From the NCBI GenBank assembly GCA_028751875.1, contig CM054135.1:65745470-65809469 (forward strand): 64,000 nt of DNA. The letters are read 5' to 3'. Of the stretch, positions 54,401 through 59,220 are shown one piece after another; within the stretch, counting starts at the first letter, position 1, and each line of letters starts with the position of its first letter. The DNA comes from Rapana venosa (lineage: Eukaryota; Mollusca; Gastropoda; Neogastropoda; Muricidae). Both the position numbers and the translations under genes were made by a program. The notes beneath the pieces are model-generated. The model searched no databases and was not told the origin of the DNA. It was given only the letters and a program-made list of their open reading frames with translations.

Positions 54401-55144
54401 CTCCGATTCAGTGGCCCCAGTCGCTCTGGTCTCATGGTGACCTCAGTTTCGGTTTCCCCATACTCTTCTGCGCCTGTGGCGAGTTTGTGTCAAAGCCTTC
54501 AGGAATGGAGGTTCATGGTAGAAGGTCCTTAGAGGAATGTGGTGGTGGTGGTGGCCACCCAGAGTGGCCGTCTCACTCAGCCTGGCTCTGCCACTGAGCT
54601 ATTCCCAGCATTAGTAGGAGGGCTTAGTAGGTGGTGTCCTGCGTATGTTAGCTCAGAACAGACACCACTGAACACCACCTAAAAGACCCAGCAGCAGTGC
54701 AAGACCCCTCTGGCTGGTAGTCTTACTGCGGCATGACACTGATAGGGTCCCTATAGACTTCTGACACTGAGGATGCGACATAACGAATCTGGGTATGGCT
54801 TATGGGGGGGGGGGGGGGGGAGGGGGAGGAAGATAGAAATGATCAGAGTGGGAACAGCCAGACAGGAGTGACACAGAAGACGAGACAGCAAAACAAAAAC
54901 GTGTGCCAATCAAAAGGATTTTTAAAAAATAATAATGATTTTAAAAAACGAAACATAGAACGTACCGTAGCTTTCCTGTGTTATGCTGACAGGTCGGCGA
55001 TTTGCAGAACAAGACATGGCTGTGCTGATGATAAGGCTTCTCCAGAACTTTCGTGTGGAATGGCACCAACCCCCCATGGGCATCAAGTACCAGATCCTGA
55101 ACGTCCCAGACTGTCCAGCACACTTCACTTTCTGTGACCGATAA
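28871..55144 (+). CDS. Mitochondrial-clan cytochrome P450, eight exons, 5' end not found
   Basis: Heme-thiolate enzyme expected to act in the mitochondrial inner membrane with electrons from adrenodoxin. Exons are 28,871-29,099; 40,492-40,682; 43,247-43,448; 43,966-44,137; 44,693-44,862; 47,284-47,362; 52,143-52,302; 54,993-55,144. They join in one open frame of about 451 codons with GT-AG borders. Visible signatures in order: helix C WxxxR (WYHLR), K-helix ExxR (ESIR), PERW, and the heme-cysteine motif FSFGPRMCIG followed by RRFAEQ. The G-R-R-x-A-E run after the cysteine is typical of mitochondrial P450s, as is the VVLGGYHVPAD segment. The family is usually about 500-530 residues, so roughly 60-80 N-terminal residues, including the targeting peptide and the PGP hinge, are missing. 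Odd point: the I-helix reads LLFDPLPTVGSQLQF, without the A-G-x-D-T core. The introns are 0.5-11.4 kb and filled with retroelements. Substrate and CYP family number cannot be told from sequence alone. Confidence 0.93.
29310..29715 (+). mobile_element. SINE S copy 3, most complete, with LINE A-type tail
   Basis: tRNA-like B-box remnant near 29,375 (GGTTGTGAGTTCACAC). Then the block CCTTCGGATCAGACTATAAA, CCGAGGCCCCGTGTGC, which resembles a central domain found in many invertebrate SINEs (from memory, name not assigned). Then the S-specific block (29,480-29,625), and finally GAGCGCTTTGATTTGTTGCT through CAGCGCTATATAAATTCC and (ATT)n, the same tail as LINE A. Lies in the first visible P450 intron. 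Confidence 0.8.
29945..30000 (-). mobile_element. LINE B copy 3, short 3' end
   Basis: Reverse complement of the LINE B C-terminal end: CGTGGACCGTGGGGGCACCC and GAAGATTTTGCAACAAC. Only about 55 bases can be assigned. Confidence 0.6.
30240..32416 (+). mobile_element. LINE C copy 2 (RTE-like), 5' part up to nested LINE A
   Basis: Leader with the GTAAGAGGCGACTAA and GGGCTAACAACCCTTTCCTG blocks (30,325-30,410), then endonuclease to 31,601, then a noisy RT part to 32,416. The text resumes at 33,589 after an inserted LINE A. The six bases TCCCAT at 32,411-32,416 recur at 33,589-33,594. Confidence 0.85.
30804..31601 (+). CDS. LINE C copy 2 endonuclease
   Basis: 265 codons. MEWKPVNSRLMSARL, NITIIQCYAPTNNSNDESKD, VIMGDLNAKVESDN (catalytic D and N), GERLVEFCAMNSLVIGGALF, ASPNGRDMNQIDHLMIN and DVGSDHHLMTAH with the final S-D-H intact. 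The catalytic glutamate block (SESRW) is upstream at about 30,670 in another frame, so the domain start is frameshifted. It ends where the sequence becomes noisy. Confidence 0.9.
   Translation: MEWKPVNSRLMSARLKGRHINITIIQCYAPTNNSNDESKDDFYHQLQTETEKAPRDDLIVIMGDLNAKVESDNTDYEIVMGKHGVGNRNDNGERLVEFCAMNSLVIGGALFTHRDIHKLTWASPNGRDMNQIDHLMINSMWRRSLLDVRTKLSADVGSDHHLMTAHIQMKLKKNTRPTTQGRFDTQRLRDTNVKSAFINDLRNRFHILQNMTEQHDIDTTWKQICKLYTQSSKENMGHQKKQPQYGPTRAPMLQRNEKDQKDFCK
32417..33588 (+). mobile_element. LINE A copy 2, 5'-truncated, nested in LINE C
   Basis: Starts in RT at the G-V-P-R/Q-G-S block (ATTGGAGTCCCGAGGATCAT) and ends with the family tail and (TTA)n at 33,588. Flanked by TCCCAT on both sides. Joining the flanks restores the LINE C codons for G-I-P-S-K-L-V. 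The first 570 bases are noisy, the last 580 clean. Confidence 0.9.
33016..33333 (+). CDS. LINE A copy 2 ORF2 C-terminus
   Basis: 105 codons, MRSLHWLPVPQRINYKISTL, then TPSRSLRSAADSLCLQTPRF, SFSVSGPSIWNGLPISLRQR and LKTYLFQT-stop. This is the undamaged family C-terminus; the equivalent frames in the copies at 1 and 50,760 are shifted. Confidence 0.9.
   Translation: MRSLHWLPVPQRINYKISTLCYKCLYKTAPSYLCECLHLYTPSRSLRSAADSLCLQTPRFNQSTVGRRSFSVSGPSIWNGLPISLRQRPSCDSFKSSLKTYLFQT
33589..34620 (+). mobile_element. LINE C copy 2, 3' part after nested LINE A
   Basis: Resumes exactly at the target duplication. Frames 33,645-33,881 (FEVKTGVRQGCVMSAVLFNL; the catalytic F-A-D-D box reads F-V-D-D), 33,808-34,158 (NGTDLRQTDKFTYLGSSIKP) and 34,168-34,488 (MLLYGSECWRMTEADLTKL, RRRWKWIGHILRRDPQSIT) cover RT palm to C-terminus with two frameshifts and one TGA (34,156-34,158). 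Ends in (GAT)n at 34,601-34,612. Confidence 0.88.
34621..36475. other. Noisy sequence, no gene assigned
   Basis: Dominated by runs of 4-8 identical bases (TTTT, CCCC, AAAA, GGGG). No sustained frame or repeat match. Quality looks poor compared with flanks. Confidence 0.6.
36480..39465 (+). mobile_element. LINE A copy 3 (L2/CR1-like), longest copy
   Basis: Noisy endonuclease at 36,480-37,240 (L-F-N-S-W, then the FNFHFATP area; NEHAQIWSYLG), linker and RT fingers to 38,260, then a clean RT palm to tail. Ends GTGCAAGCGCTTTGATTTGT, CAGCGCTATATAAATTCC, (TTA)n at 39,465. The order of parts is that of a near full-length ORF2. Lies in the 11.4-kb P450 intron. Confidence 0.88.
38265..39212 (+). CDS. 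LINE A copy 3 reverse transcriptase, palm to C-terminus
   Basis: 315 codons, intact. Begins just after motif B (G-x-x-Q-G-S-V-L-G region, AGISSWPCFFLLSTL is slightly shifted). Then HHFYADDTQLQCSD with the catalytic Y-A-D-D, LQDIQNWMTQNKLQLNADKT, SVKYLGVVLDNTLSMKKFI (thumb), LILSRLDYCNSLLAGLPASS, and SFSVSGPSTWNDLPLTLRQK at the end. Y-A-D-D and the C-terminal pattern fit the L2/CR1 group of the jockey superfamily. Confidence 0.92.
   Translation: MELEPAGISSWPCFFLLSTLLPPHKKINNHHIDHHFYADDTQLQCSDTVENLPSLLTNMSYCLQDIQNWMTQNKLQLNADKTEAMLIGTQHKLSSIAKTSIEFGNTSVPLSNSVKYLGVVLDNTLSMKKFITQTCQSCYYQLRRISAIRKYLSTDATSKLVTSLILSRLDYCNSLLAGLPASSIHSLQRIQNSAARLVLRKKKSEHITPLLRSLHWLPVSQRLEYKINTLCFKCLHKSAPYYLCNCLHLYTPSRSLHSAADTLCFRTPRFKQITVGHRSFSVSGPSTWNDLPLTLRQKPSLDTFKSSLKTHLFPT
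39466..40489. other. Intron remainder, no gene seen
   Basis: AT-rich unique-looking sequence. ORFs at 39,405 and 40,166 have no recognisable content. An (ATT/ATC) stretch at 40,410-40,440 precedes the pyrimidine tract of exon b. Confidence 0.6.
40492..40682 (+). CDS. P450 exon b (helix C to E)
   Basis: Acceptor AG at 40,490-40,491, donor GTAAGT at 40,683. One base completes the codon begun in exon a and one base is left for exon c. It carries the helix C motif WYHLR, whose W and R contact the heme propionate in known P450s, preceded by the conserved N-N-E-E-W. The rest resembles the D-E helix region of mitochondrial P450s. Confidence 0.92.
41217..41290 (+). repeat. tRNA-like sequence (SINE head remnant)
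   Basis: A box (ATAGCTCAGTGATGAAAG) and a weak B box (GGTTTAAAACTCC) about 50 bases apart, but no complete cloverleaf. Probably a tRNA-derived SINE head. Confidence 0.5.
41294..41542 (-). other. Cysteine-rich open frame of unknown origin
   Basis: 82 codons on the minus strand with several C/H pairs: HALHAGHVC, GHSWC, TCARIQCLPCGKG, IICRTC. The spacing is reminiscent of a zinc-binding fold, but I recognise no family, and it lies in a P450 intron. It may be a fragment of a transposon protein. Confidence 0.3.
42317..42330 (+). repeat. Target-site duplication of retroposon T, left
   Basis: TAAGTTGCATGCTT, repeated perfectly at 43,187-43,200. Confidence 0.95.
42331..43186 (-). mobile_element. 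Retroposon T copy 3, complete (856 bp)
   Basis: Minus orientation. The 5' end (right) is tRNA-like, with A box TGGCGCAGTGGTTAGCGCC and perfect B box GGTTCGATTCC (43,115-43,183). The body is about 770 bases. The 3' end (left) is GATGAGGCAGC followed by A10 (T run at 42,331-42,340). Flanked by a perfect 14-base target duplication. No long ORF. The tRNA head, poly(A) and TSD mark a non-autonomous retroposon mobilised by a LINE; at 856 bp it is unusually long for a SINE. Confidence 0.93.
43187..43200 (+). repeat. Target-site duplication of retroposon T, right
   Basis: Second copy of TAAGTTGCATGCTT, 46 bases upstream of P450 exon c. Confidence 0.95.
43247..43448 (+). CDS. P450 exon c (helix E to G)
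   Basis: Acceptor TTTTAG ending at 43,246, donor GTAAGA at 43,449. The first two bases complete the split codon. It encodes the E-T-F-G...N-T-R-L-G-Y-L segment that corresponds to the D-T-R-L-G block of mitochondrial P450s, then the F-G region. A 14-bp target duplication of retroposon T lies only about 46 bp upstream of the acceptor (43,187-43,200). Confidence 0.92.
43505..43600 (+). repeat. tRNA-like SINE head
   Basis: CGGTGGGCTAAAGGTAACG with the downstream B box GGGTTTGATCCCC, separated by a GCCTAGAAAATCCGGGT block that recurs in inverse orientation at about 54,040-54,065. A tRNA-derived SINE type distinct from T. Confidence 0.6.
43680..43862 (-). mobile_element. SINE S copy 4
   Basis: Minus-strand match: GAGGATAATGGAATAATCAA at the left, GGCACACAATGGCCTACTCT and GTTTTAACGTGTGCACAAA to the right. 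A G run replaces part of the body at 43,713-43,730. Followed by an AC/GC microsatellite (43,870-43,933). Confidence 0.8.
43966..44137 (+). CDS. P450 exon d (helix H to first half of helix I)
   Basis: Acceptor CCCAG ending at 43,965, donor GTGAGA at 44,138, ending in phase 0. It contains MSQGLSFNDVAILTHSLLF, a good match to the start of the I helix in mitochondrial P450s. The next residues are D-P-L-P-T where the family has A-G-x-D-T. The exon border falls directly after this T. Confidence 0.92.
44138..44692 (+). other. P450 intron between exons d and e, no repeat recognised
   Basis: AT-rich, 555 bases, splitting the I helix. No clear family match. Confidence 0.6.
44693..44862 (+). CDS. P450 exon e (second half of helix I, helices J and K)
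   Basis: Acceptor TTTTCAG ending at 44,692, donor GTACAG at 44,863. Begins VGSQLQFLLYLLAINPQ, the end of the I helix and the J helix, and ends at the K-helix motif K-E-S-I-R, the ExxR signature, with the arginine codon split across the intron. An alternative acceptor (TTTTTTAG ending 44,663) would add 29 bases and break the frame. Confidence 0.93.
45157..45391. repeat. (GTGTA)n pentanucleotide array
   Basis: About 45 units of GTAGT with GTAGC, GAAGT and GTCGT variants. Confidence 0.97.
45881..46356 (+). mobile_element. LINE F 3' fragment, inside LINE B copy 4
   Basis: Flanked by ATCGTCCAC at 45,872-45,880 and 46,357-46,365. Ends in an AAAAGTAAAGTAAGT tail. It encodes a non-LTR C-terminal domain (see ORF entry). 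Confidence 0.85.
46006..46341 (+). CDS. LINE F C-terminal coding fragment
   Basis: 111 codons from MKCLRKAVNKTRRDKIRNEV through TTWFGHLTRMPQNQPA to RPRRRWSDSVAETL and a stop before the tail. The R-x-x-W-F-G-H-L-x-R-M pattern and the preceding L-x-x-Y-x-C-Q-T (in another frame, 45,930-45,960, where W is TGA) place it in the RTE-like group. The 5' part of the element is absent. Confidence 0.8.
   Translation: MKCLRKAVNKTRRDKIRNEVIRDMVGATSVLHHIEQRTTWFGHLTRMPQNQPALRAYNLRYFGTRARCRPRRRWSDSVAETLKVLGLSLLQATCLAADSYISPRRHRVQTE
47284..47362 (+). CDS. P450 exon f (K helix to beta-1)
   Basis: Short 79-base exon with acceptor CAG at 47,281-47,283 and donor GTAAGT at 47,363. It completes the ExxR arginine and encodes MMPLINENKRFTQSDVVLGG followed by YHVPAD. 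The R-x-x-P and G-Y-x-V/I-P blocks follow the K helix in all mitochondrial P450s. Ends in phase 0. Confidence 0.92.
47363..47946 (+). other. P450 intron start, no repeat recognised
   Basis: Unique-looking sequence with a TCTCTG-rich stretch at 47,785-47,865. Confidence 0.6.
47947..48118 (+). repeat. Direct repeat, left copy (about 172 bp)
   Basis: Runs from CAGACATTTTTCAGCC through GGGTTATATGATCCACCTCA and GGGCCTGCTGATTCCTCAGA to TATCTCTGATCCATTAT. It recurs at 51,826-51,995 with few differences, flanking the LINE A/LINE B block. Confidence 0.93.
48119..48237 (+). mobile_element. LINE A copy 4, 5' piece
   Basis: 5'-truncated start near 48,119, in the HHFYADDCQIQSSDTPENLP block (Y-A-D-D), then T-N-M-S-L-C-L-Q-D-I-Q-N. 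Interrupted by LINE B copy 5 after CATTCAAAACT; continues at 50,597. Confidence 0.9.
48238..50596 (-). mobile_element. LINE B copy 5, 5'-truncated, nested in LINE A
   Basis: 3' end at left with a (CTAT)n tail and the CTGTCCCGTAG block; the 5' truncation is at right inside the endonuclease. Flanked by perfect 11-base duplications CATTCAAAACT at 48,227-48,237 and 50,597-50,607. About 2.36 kb. Confidence 0.95.
48248..49627 (-). CDS. LINE B copy 5 reverse transcriptase and C-terminal domain
   Basis: 459 codons. The first 25 are out of frame with the family. Then SLICHPSKVMLQIILNRLKP, EEQAGFRAGRSTTEQIFNLR, FIDFKKAFDRVWHAALWATM (motif A), VGVRQGCLLSPTLFNIFLER (motif B), NLRFADDIDGIAGSEKELAS (motif C F-A-D-D), FKYLGAIVSDQG, ILLYACESWTLTADLERRVQ and GRRRGRPRKSWEDNISEWTG. 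All RT signatures are intact. An adjoining frame (49,555-49,974, minus) gives the preceding SARADNIPAELVQAGGE and is separated by an indel near 49,600. Confidence 0.95.
   Translation of the reverse strand: MANTMDTVTHHHPPPRKEIYNNAIIRRTVSLICHPSKVMLQIILNRLKPQAETIIAEEQAGFRAGRSTTEQIFNLRILCERYLQHQQDLYHVFIDFKKAFDRVWHAALWATMNLYSINANLIRVIKQLYSEAISAVYYNNNIGEWFRTTVGVRQGCLLSPTLFNIFLERIMADALEHHEGSVSIGGRTITNLRFADDIDGIAGSEKELASLTEHLNKASKTYGMEISAEKIKLMTNNTNGISTDIRVNDQKLETVQSFKYLGAIVSDQGSKPEVVCRTAQTITALSKLNTIWRDKNISLISKIRLMRSLVISIFLYACESWTLTADLERRVQAVEMRCFRRLLGISYKDHISNESVHNRIQQTIGSYENLLTIVKKCKLKWYGHVTRSKGLAKTVLQGTVQGGRRRGRPRKSWEDNISEWTGLELNKTLRKAEQREEWRELVVESLRVPPRSADYGTDR
50043..50618 (-). pseudogene. LINE B copy 5 endonuclease C-terminus and linker
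   Basis: 191 codons, of which the first few lie in the LINE A flank. KWTWHSPNGEHHNQIDYIMV, DIGSDHDLVMMTLQLLRLKK (S-D-H intact), LEKLKDPEVVEMFQARIGGK and KPWVTPNILQLCDKHRELKK. Truncated before the G-D-W/F-N-A-K block. Its frame ends at 50,043 by a stop in the K-I-D/E-x-x-x-K region. Confidence 0.9.
50597..51625 (+). mobile_element. LINE A copy 4, 3' piece
   Basis: Resumes at the target duplication with the NWMTQNKLQL area (here AATGATACAAAACAAGTTAC) and ends with GCAAGCGCTCTGATTTGTAT, TAGTGCTGTATAAATTCC and a short ATT/AGT tail. Contains an internal (GT)n/(GTGC)n at 51,437-51,503. Confidence 0.9.
50757..51350 (+). pseudogene. LINE A copy 4 ORF2 C-terminal region, frameshifted
   Basis: Frame 50,783-51,019 has MQIFITQACQSCYYQLRRIR and LILSRLDYCNSLLAGLPPSS. 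Frame 51,058-51,423 continues TPSRSLRSAADSLCLRIPRF and SFSISGPSIWNDLPLSLF. At least two indels. Confidence 0.85.
51826..51995 (+). repeat. Direct repeat, right copy (about 170 bp)
   Basis: Second copy of 47,947-48,118. Its last part passes into the 48-bp tandem array that ends at the exon g acceptor. Confidence 0.93.
51938..52130 (+). repeat. 48-bp tandem array next to a splice acceptor
   Basis: Four units of about 47-50 bases, each with CCATCATTTTTAACAATGAA or a close variant, then TCACAGCGTGTATCTGATAT. A degenerate fifth start (CTACCATTTCCAG) forms the acceptor of exon g. Confidence 0.9.
52143..52302 (+). CDS. P450 exon g (PERW and heme-binding loop)
   Basis: Acceptor TTTCCAG ending 52,142, donor GTAAGT at 52,303. 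It encodes MPERWL (the PERF-type motif) and the heme-ligand loop FSFGPRMCIG, whose cysteine is the axial thiolate. Leaves one base of the final glycine codon. The acceptor sits at the end of a 48-bp tandem repeat. Confidence 0.95.
52303..52955. other. P450 intron, no repeat recognised
   Basis: Contains a short GC/AC run at 52,838-52,866. A CGGTAAGTTCC at 52,651 repeats the exon g donor sequence but follows no exon-like frame. Confidence 0.55.
52956..53610 (+). mobile_element. LINE D/E-type 3' fragment
   Basis: Frameshifted C-terminal domain: AFQMRCLRRILNITLQDKVP (about 53,070), RIRWIGHVVRMDDG (53,190), KDLLYGELVQRKRPTGRPQL (53,250), MNIDQNNWEATAVKPG (53,338). The terminal finger region is not readable. 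No tandem tail seen. Confidence 0.75.
53955..54080 (-). repeat. tRNA-like SINE head, minus strand
   Basis: Minus-strand A box (TGGTGTAGAGGTAACGC) and B box (GGGTTCGAAGT) with the GCCTAGAAAA block between, the inverse of the one at 43,505-43,600. Confidence 0.65.
54083..54895 (+). mobile_element. Retroposon T copy 5, 5'-truncated at the B box
   Basis: Starts at the B box (GCGGGTTCAAATCCC), continues CCCATAAGAATC, CCTACCCAGAGTGA, TCTCTCGGGCC, TCGCTCTGGTCTCATGGTGA, TTAGCTCAGAACAG and ends near 54,893 (GACGAGACAGCAAAAC). A G run lies at 54,805-54,820. It is 100 bases upstream of the terminal P450 exon. Confidence 0.88.
54993..55144 (+). CDS. P450 terminal exon h
   Basis: Acceptor TGACAG ending at 54,992. 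Completes the heme-loop glycine, continues RRFAEQDMAVLMIRLLQNF with VEW, then about 26 residues, and ends at TAA 55,142-55,144. The R-R-x-A-E-x-E/D-M and L-x-x-N-F-R-V-E-W pattern is the mitochondrial-clan C-terminus. I saw no AATAAA in the following 650 bases. Confidence 0.93.
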
Positions 55145-55830
55145 AAATGTCCACTGCAAAAATGCCCACTGCAAAAACAATTTTGAGAGTCAGACTGTTT
55201 ACCCCGTTCTTGTGGGTAGTTCTGATTTTGGTGGGGGTTTTATGTCCATTATTTTCTTGCTAGCATTTTGGTTTTTTTTAAAAGAGAACATAAGCAGCTA
55301 AACGGAAGTGAGTATGCTGACAAAAAAATATTATACTGATAGTCTTCGACATGTAAATATCTCAGGGTCAGCCCCAGCCAAAGGTTTGTCAGTTCTTGAT
55401 AGAGAAGAAAATGAATGCTAATGCCTATATTGAAACCTATTGCGTTTCAATCTTTTTAATGCTGAGATTGTCTTCAGCCATTGCAAGCTCGTAGCATGAC
55501 AACTTGTCCTTTCCCTTCCAATGACACATATTCTCTGAAGTCGAAGTATGGCCGCCTTTATGGTGAGATACTTATACAACATGTACGCTTCTCATCCAGT
55601 GTTCACGTGATTCAAAGGTAGGACGAGTTAAGACAGTGCATATTGTTGTAGATGACCCCTAAGGTGTTAAGCTGGAAACCGCACATCACAAAGATGACAA
55701 CACAATATGAAATATCTGCACCTTTTTTTTAAATTGAGATTTTTTTTTAGCATTTGAAATAATTATTGACATATTGATTTTAAAAAGATCATATTGGACT
55801 CGTGATAGTGTGAAAATGATTGGGGCATTC
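55145..55830 (+). other. Region downstream of the P450 stop (3' UTR candidate)
   Basis: Begins with a 16-base tandem duplication (CCACTGCAAAAATG). No AATAAA seen; polyadenylation site not located. No other gene. Confidence 0.5.
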
Positions 55831-55904
55831 CAGAGTCAGCCCTTGGCCAGCGGTCACTGACCATAGGTGCCTATTCCATGATCAGCGGATACGGTGCAGT
55901 AATC

Positions 55905-56070
55905 ACAGCAGTAGGTTGCAAAAATGGGAGGTTGCGAGTTCCAGTCCCACTGGAGATAGAAGTGAGTGTAAGAGAGTGCGTGAGTGTGTGTATGTGTGCG
56001 TGTATTATGCGAGTGTGTGTGCGCAGTAGGTTGCAAAAATGGGAGGTTGCAAGTTCCAGCGCCATTGGAG
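55905..56070 (+). repeat. Tandem duplication carrying a tRNA-like B box
   Basis: GCAGTAGGTTGCAAAAATGG, then GAGGTTGC(G/A)AGTTCCAG and GGAGATAGA, occurs twice (55,907 and 56,025) with a GT-rich stretch between. The sequence before the first copy looks like the left half of a tRNA-derived SINE. Flanked by (GT)n to 56,160. Confidence 0.75.
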
Positions 56071-56514
56071 ATAGAGATTGTGTGTGTATGAATGTGCGAG
56101 TGTATGCATGCGTGTAAGTGTGTGCGCATGCAATGTGTGTGTATGTGTGCGTGTGTGTGTGTACTTTTTTTCTTTTTGCTTGAAATGCGAGTTTAATAGC
56201 CAGGTGCTTTAACTTGTCTGAGGCTAATTACAGTGACTGCTAAATGTACAGTTCTGTCCAGAGATAAAGTAGGCTTTCGATGCTGAATAAACTCGTACCC
56301 AAAATTTAATGAATTGTTGAAGTGTATGCGCTTGTGTGTGCCTGTACATGCGTCCATGTGCACCTGAGTGCATGCGTGTGTGTGTGCGCGCGTAAGTGTG
56401 TTGCTTCTCTCTCTCACTCTCTTGTTTTTCAATATGTCGAGTGTAAAGTGTGCGCATGCATGACTCCATCATATACCATGTGGTTTTAAGTTAAGTTTTT
56501 TTCTCTCTAAACAT

Positions 56515-57784
56515 TGCAAAGCCTATCACAAAGAAAAAGTATGTCACCCGTCGCAACCTCAAGGCCATAGATATTCAAACTTTCTCTGCACAAGCTGCTG
56601 AACGCCTATCACAAACCTCCGACAACAATAACCCCTCTAAACACTACAATGATGTTCTCAGCCAACTGTTTGATGAGCATACACCTCCCACTGACCGTCA
56701 CCTGCCTGATAGGCCATGTGCGCCATGGTACATCCATGACATCCTGGTCGCAAAGCGCAAACGCAGGCAACTAGAGCGGCAGTGGCGAAAAGCAAAAACG
56801 GAAATTAATAAGCAGCTCTTCCGAAAACAAGTAAACAAAGTCAAGTCTTTAATTCTTTCAGAAAAAACAAAGTATTACTCTTCTCAAGTTCTTGATGACA
56901 CGTCAATGAAATCTCTCTTTTCTCTCACATCTACTCTTCTTGGATCTGTGAAGGCAAGCCCTCTGCCTTCCATTCACAACCACTCTGAACTTCCTTCTAT
57001 ATTTTCTGCATTCTTTTCTGAAAAAGTCCATAACATTCGCTCCAAACTGGATCAGACTCCTTTCCAGCGTGTACTTCCTGATCCCCAATTCTCTGGCACT
57101 CCTCTCCTTTTCTTTCGTCCGACAAGTGAGAAATAAACCACGATAATTCTGAAAGAAATGACTATAAAATCATGTGATCTTGATCCCACACCTGCTTCTC
57201 TTTTCACACAGTGCCTACCACAACTTATACCCACTATCACGAAAATAGTGAACTCATCTCTTGTTTCAGGAGATGTTCCATCAGCTCTCAAAACTGCTAT
57301 AGTCACACCTCTACTCAAAAAGCATGACCTTGACCCTAACATTCTGGAGAATTATAGACGTGTTTCCAATCTACTTTCTATTTCTAAAGTCTTTGAAAAA
57401 GTAGTTCTCAAACACCTCAACAACCACCTTTTCTCCAACAATCTTCTTCCTGAATTTTAGTCTGCCTATCGCATCAACCACAGCACTGAAAACCACCCTA
57501 GTACACACTTTAAACACGCTTCTACTCGCTTCTGACTCGGGGAAAATCTCCCTTCTTACTCTACTCGACTTATCAGCAGCTTTCGACACTATAGACCCCT
57601 CAATTCTTCTCTCCCGTCTTCAAAAAACGTTCGGTGTTACTGGCACAGCCCTCACCTGGTTTAATTCATACCTTACTGACCGATTTCAAACAGTTGCAGT
57701 AAACAAGGTTCAATCAATACCTGCCAAACTGAAATGCGGAGTCCCACAGGGATCAGTTCTAGGCCCTGTTCTATTCACTCTTTA
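56515..57784 (+). mobile_element. LINE A copy 5, first piece (linker to RT motif B)
   Basis: PITKKKYVTRRNLKAIDIQT near 56,520, then the basic linker KRKRRQLERQWRKAKTEINK, SFLL-type fingers and LSAAFDTIDPS-type motif A (57,570-57,600, frameshifted), and C-G-V-P-Q-G-S-V-L-G at 57,735. Frames 56,906-57,136 and 57,158-57,460 cover parts; at least three lesions. Interrupted after TTCACTCTTTA by LINE B copy 6. Confidence 0.9.
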
Positions 57785-57789
57785 TCTGT

Positions 57790-58539
57790 TCACTGGTCCC
57801 GTAACCCGCCAGGGTCGTAGGGGCGCTGCATGGTGGACGAACGGTGGACCAGCTGGCTCCACTTAGCGCGGTCGTGGGCGAGTGCCTGGGTGACACTGAA
57901 GTCCTCCCCTGTCCAATCACGGATGTCGTCGGCCCACTTTCTCCTCTGTCTGCCCCGTCTTCTCTTCCCCTGGACTGTTCCTTGCAGGATGGTCTTTGCA
58001 AGTCCTTCTGAGCGTGTTACGTGCCCATACCATCTGAGTTTCCTCTTTTTCGCCGTGGTCAGTAGGTCTTCATAGTCCCGCACCTGTTGAGTGATCATTC
58101 TGCGGACTTCATTGTTGGTGACATGGTCCTTGTATGAGATGCCAAGGAGCCTTCTGAGGCATCTCATTTCTACTGCTTGGATCCTCCTTTGTAGGTCTGC
58201 GTTCAGTGTCCATGCCTCACATGCGTAAAGCATGATTGAGGTGACTAGCGCGTTTAGTAACTTTACCTTGGTTCCGAGAGGGATGTTTCTGTCTCTCCAT
58301 ATGGTCTTCAGTCTTGCCATTGCTGCTGCTGTTTGTGCCGCTCTTGCTAGGATTTCGGTCTTCGATCCTTCCTCACTTATGATGGCTCCAAGGTACTTGA
58401 AATGGTCAACTGTCTCCAGTTCTTTTCCGCTGAGAGTGATCTTGGTGGTGATTGGCTGGGCACTGTTTGACATGAGCTTGGTTTTCTCGGCGCTGATTTC
58501 CATGCCGTATCGTGAGGATATTTCGTCCAGTTGCTTCAC
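57790..58539 (-). CDS. LINE B copy 6 RT thumb and C-terminal domain
   Basis: 249 codons. MKQLDEISSRYGMEISAEKT, FKYLGAIISEEGSKTEILAR, IMLYACEAWTLNADLQRRIQ, LRWYGHVTRSEGLAKTILQG and GKRRRGRQRRKWADDIRDWT. The frame is continuous upstream through FADD (58,585) to a TGA at about 58,611 where the family has an arginine codon. Confidence 0.95.
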   Translation of the reverse strand: MKQLDEISSRYGMEISAEKTKLMSNSAQPITTKITLSGKELETVDHFKYLGAIISEEGSKTEILARAAQTAAAMARLKTIWRDRNIPLGTKVKLLNALVTSIMLYACEAWTLNADLQRRIQAVEMRCLRRLLGISYKDHVTNNEVRRMITQQVRDYEDLLTTAKKRKLRWYGHVTRSEGLAKTILQGTVQGKRRRGRQRRKWADDIRDWTGEDFSVTQALAHDRAKWSQLVHRSSTMQRPYDPGGLRDQ

Positions 58540-58611
58540 TAGGTTGGCCAGTTCCTCTTCATTTCCTGCCAGACCGTCAATGTCATCGGCAAACCTGAGG
58601 TTGGTGATTGT

Positions 58612-59220
58612 TCACCCTCCAATGCTGACTGTGCCTGTGTGGTCTTCCAAGGCGTCAGTCATGATGCGTTCGAGGAAAATGTTAAACAGTGTCGGCGACA
58701 GCAGACATCCCTGTCGGACCCCAACTGAGGTACGGAACCATTCCCCTACCATGCCCTGTACGAGTACTGCACTGGTGGCCTTTGAGTAGAGTTCCTTGAT
58801 GGTGTGGATCAGCTTCTGGCCCATGTTGAATTTGTTCATGGTGGCCCACAGAGCGTCATGCCATACTCTATCGAAGGCCTTCTTAAAATCAATGAAGACG
58901 TGGAAGATGTCTTGTTGATGCTGGCTGTATTTCTCACACAGAACCCTCAGGTTGAATATTTGTTCTGTGGTGCTTCTATTTGGGCGGAAACCGGCCTGCT
59001 CTTCGGCGATGATCTCTTCTGCCTGTGGTTTCAGCCTGTTCAGGATCACTTTCAGCATGACTTTACTGGCATGACTTATGAGGCTGATTGTCCTGTAGTT
59101 TTGGCACTGCTGGAGATTTCCTTTCTTGGGGAGAGTGATGATGAGTGATTGGGTCCATGGTGCAGGCCACTCTCCGGTCTGCCAGATCTTGTGGCAGATA
59201 CTTGTAAGGATGTCTGTCAC
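58612..59220 (-). CDS. LINE B copy 6 RT fingers and palm
   Basis: 202 codons. LPKKGNLQQCQNYRTISLIS, EEQAGFRPNRSTTEQIFNLR, FIDFKKAFDRVWHDALWATM (motif A), VGVRQGCLLSPTLFNIFLER (motif B). It ends at a single TGA just before R-T-I-T-N-L-R-F-A-D-D, so one base change separates it from the previous frame. Confidence 0.95.
   Translation of the reverse strand: MTDILTSICHKIWQTGEWPAPWTQSLIITLPKKGNLQQCQNYRTISLISHASKVMLKVILNRLKPQAEEIIAEEQAGFRPNRSTTEQIFNLRVLCEKYSQHQQDIFHVFIDFKKAFDRVWHDALWATMNKFNMGQKLIHTIKELYSKATSAVLVQGMVGEWFRTSVGVRQGCLLSPTLFNIFLERIMTDALEDHTGTVSIGG

Noticed and set aside
28871..55144. Two or more P450 genes in tandem
   Set aside because: Each P450 block occurs once, in order, and all exon phases join; it is one gene.
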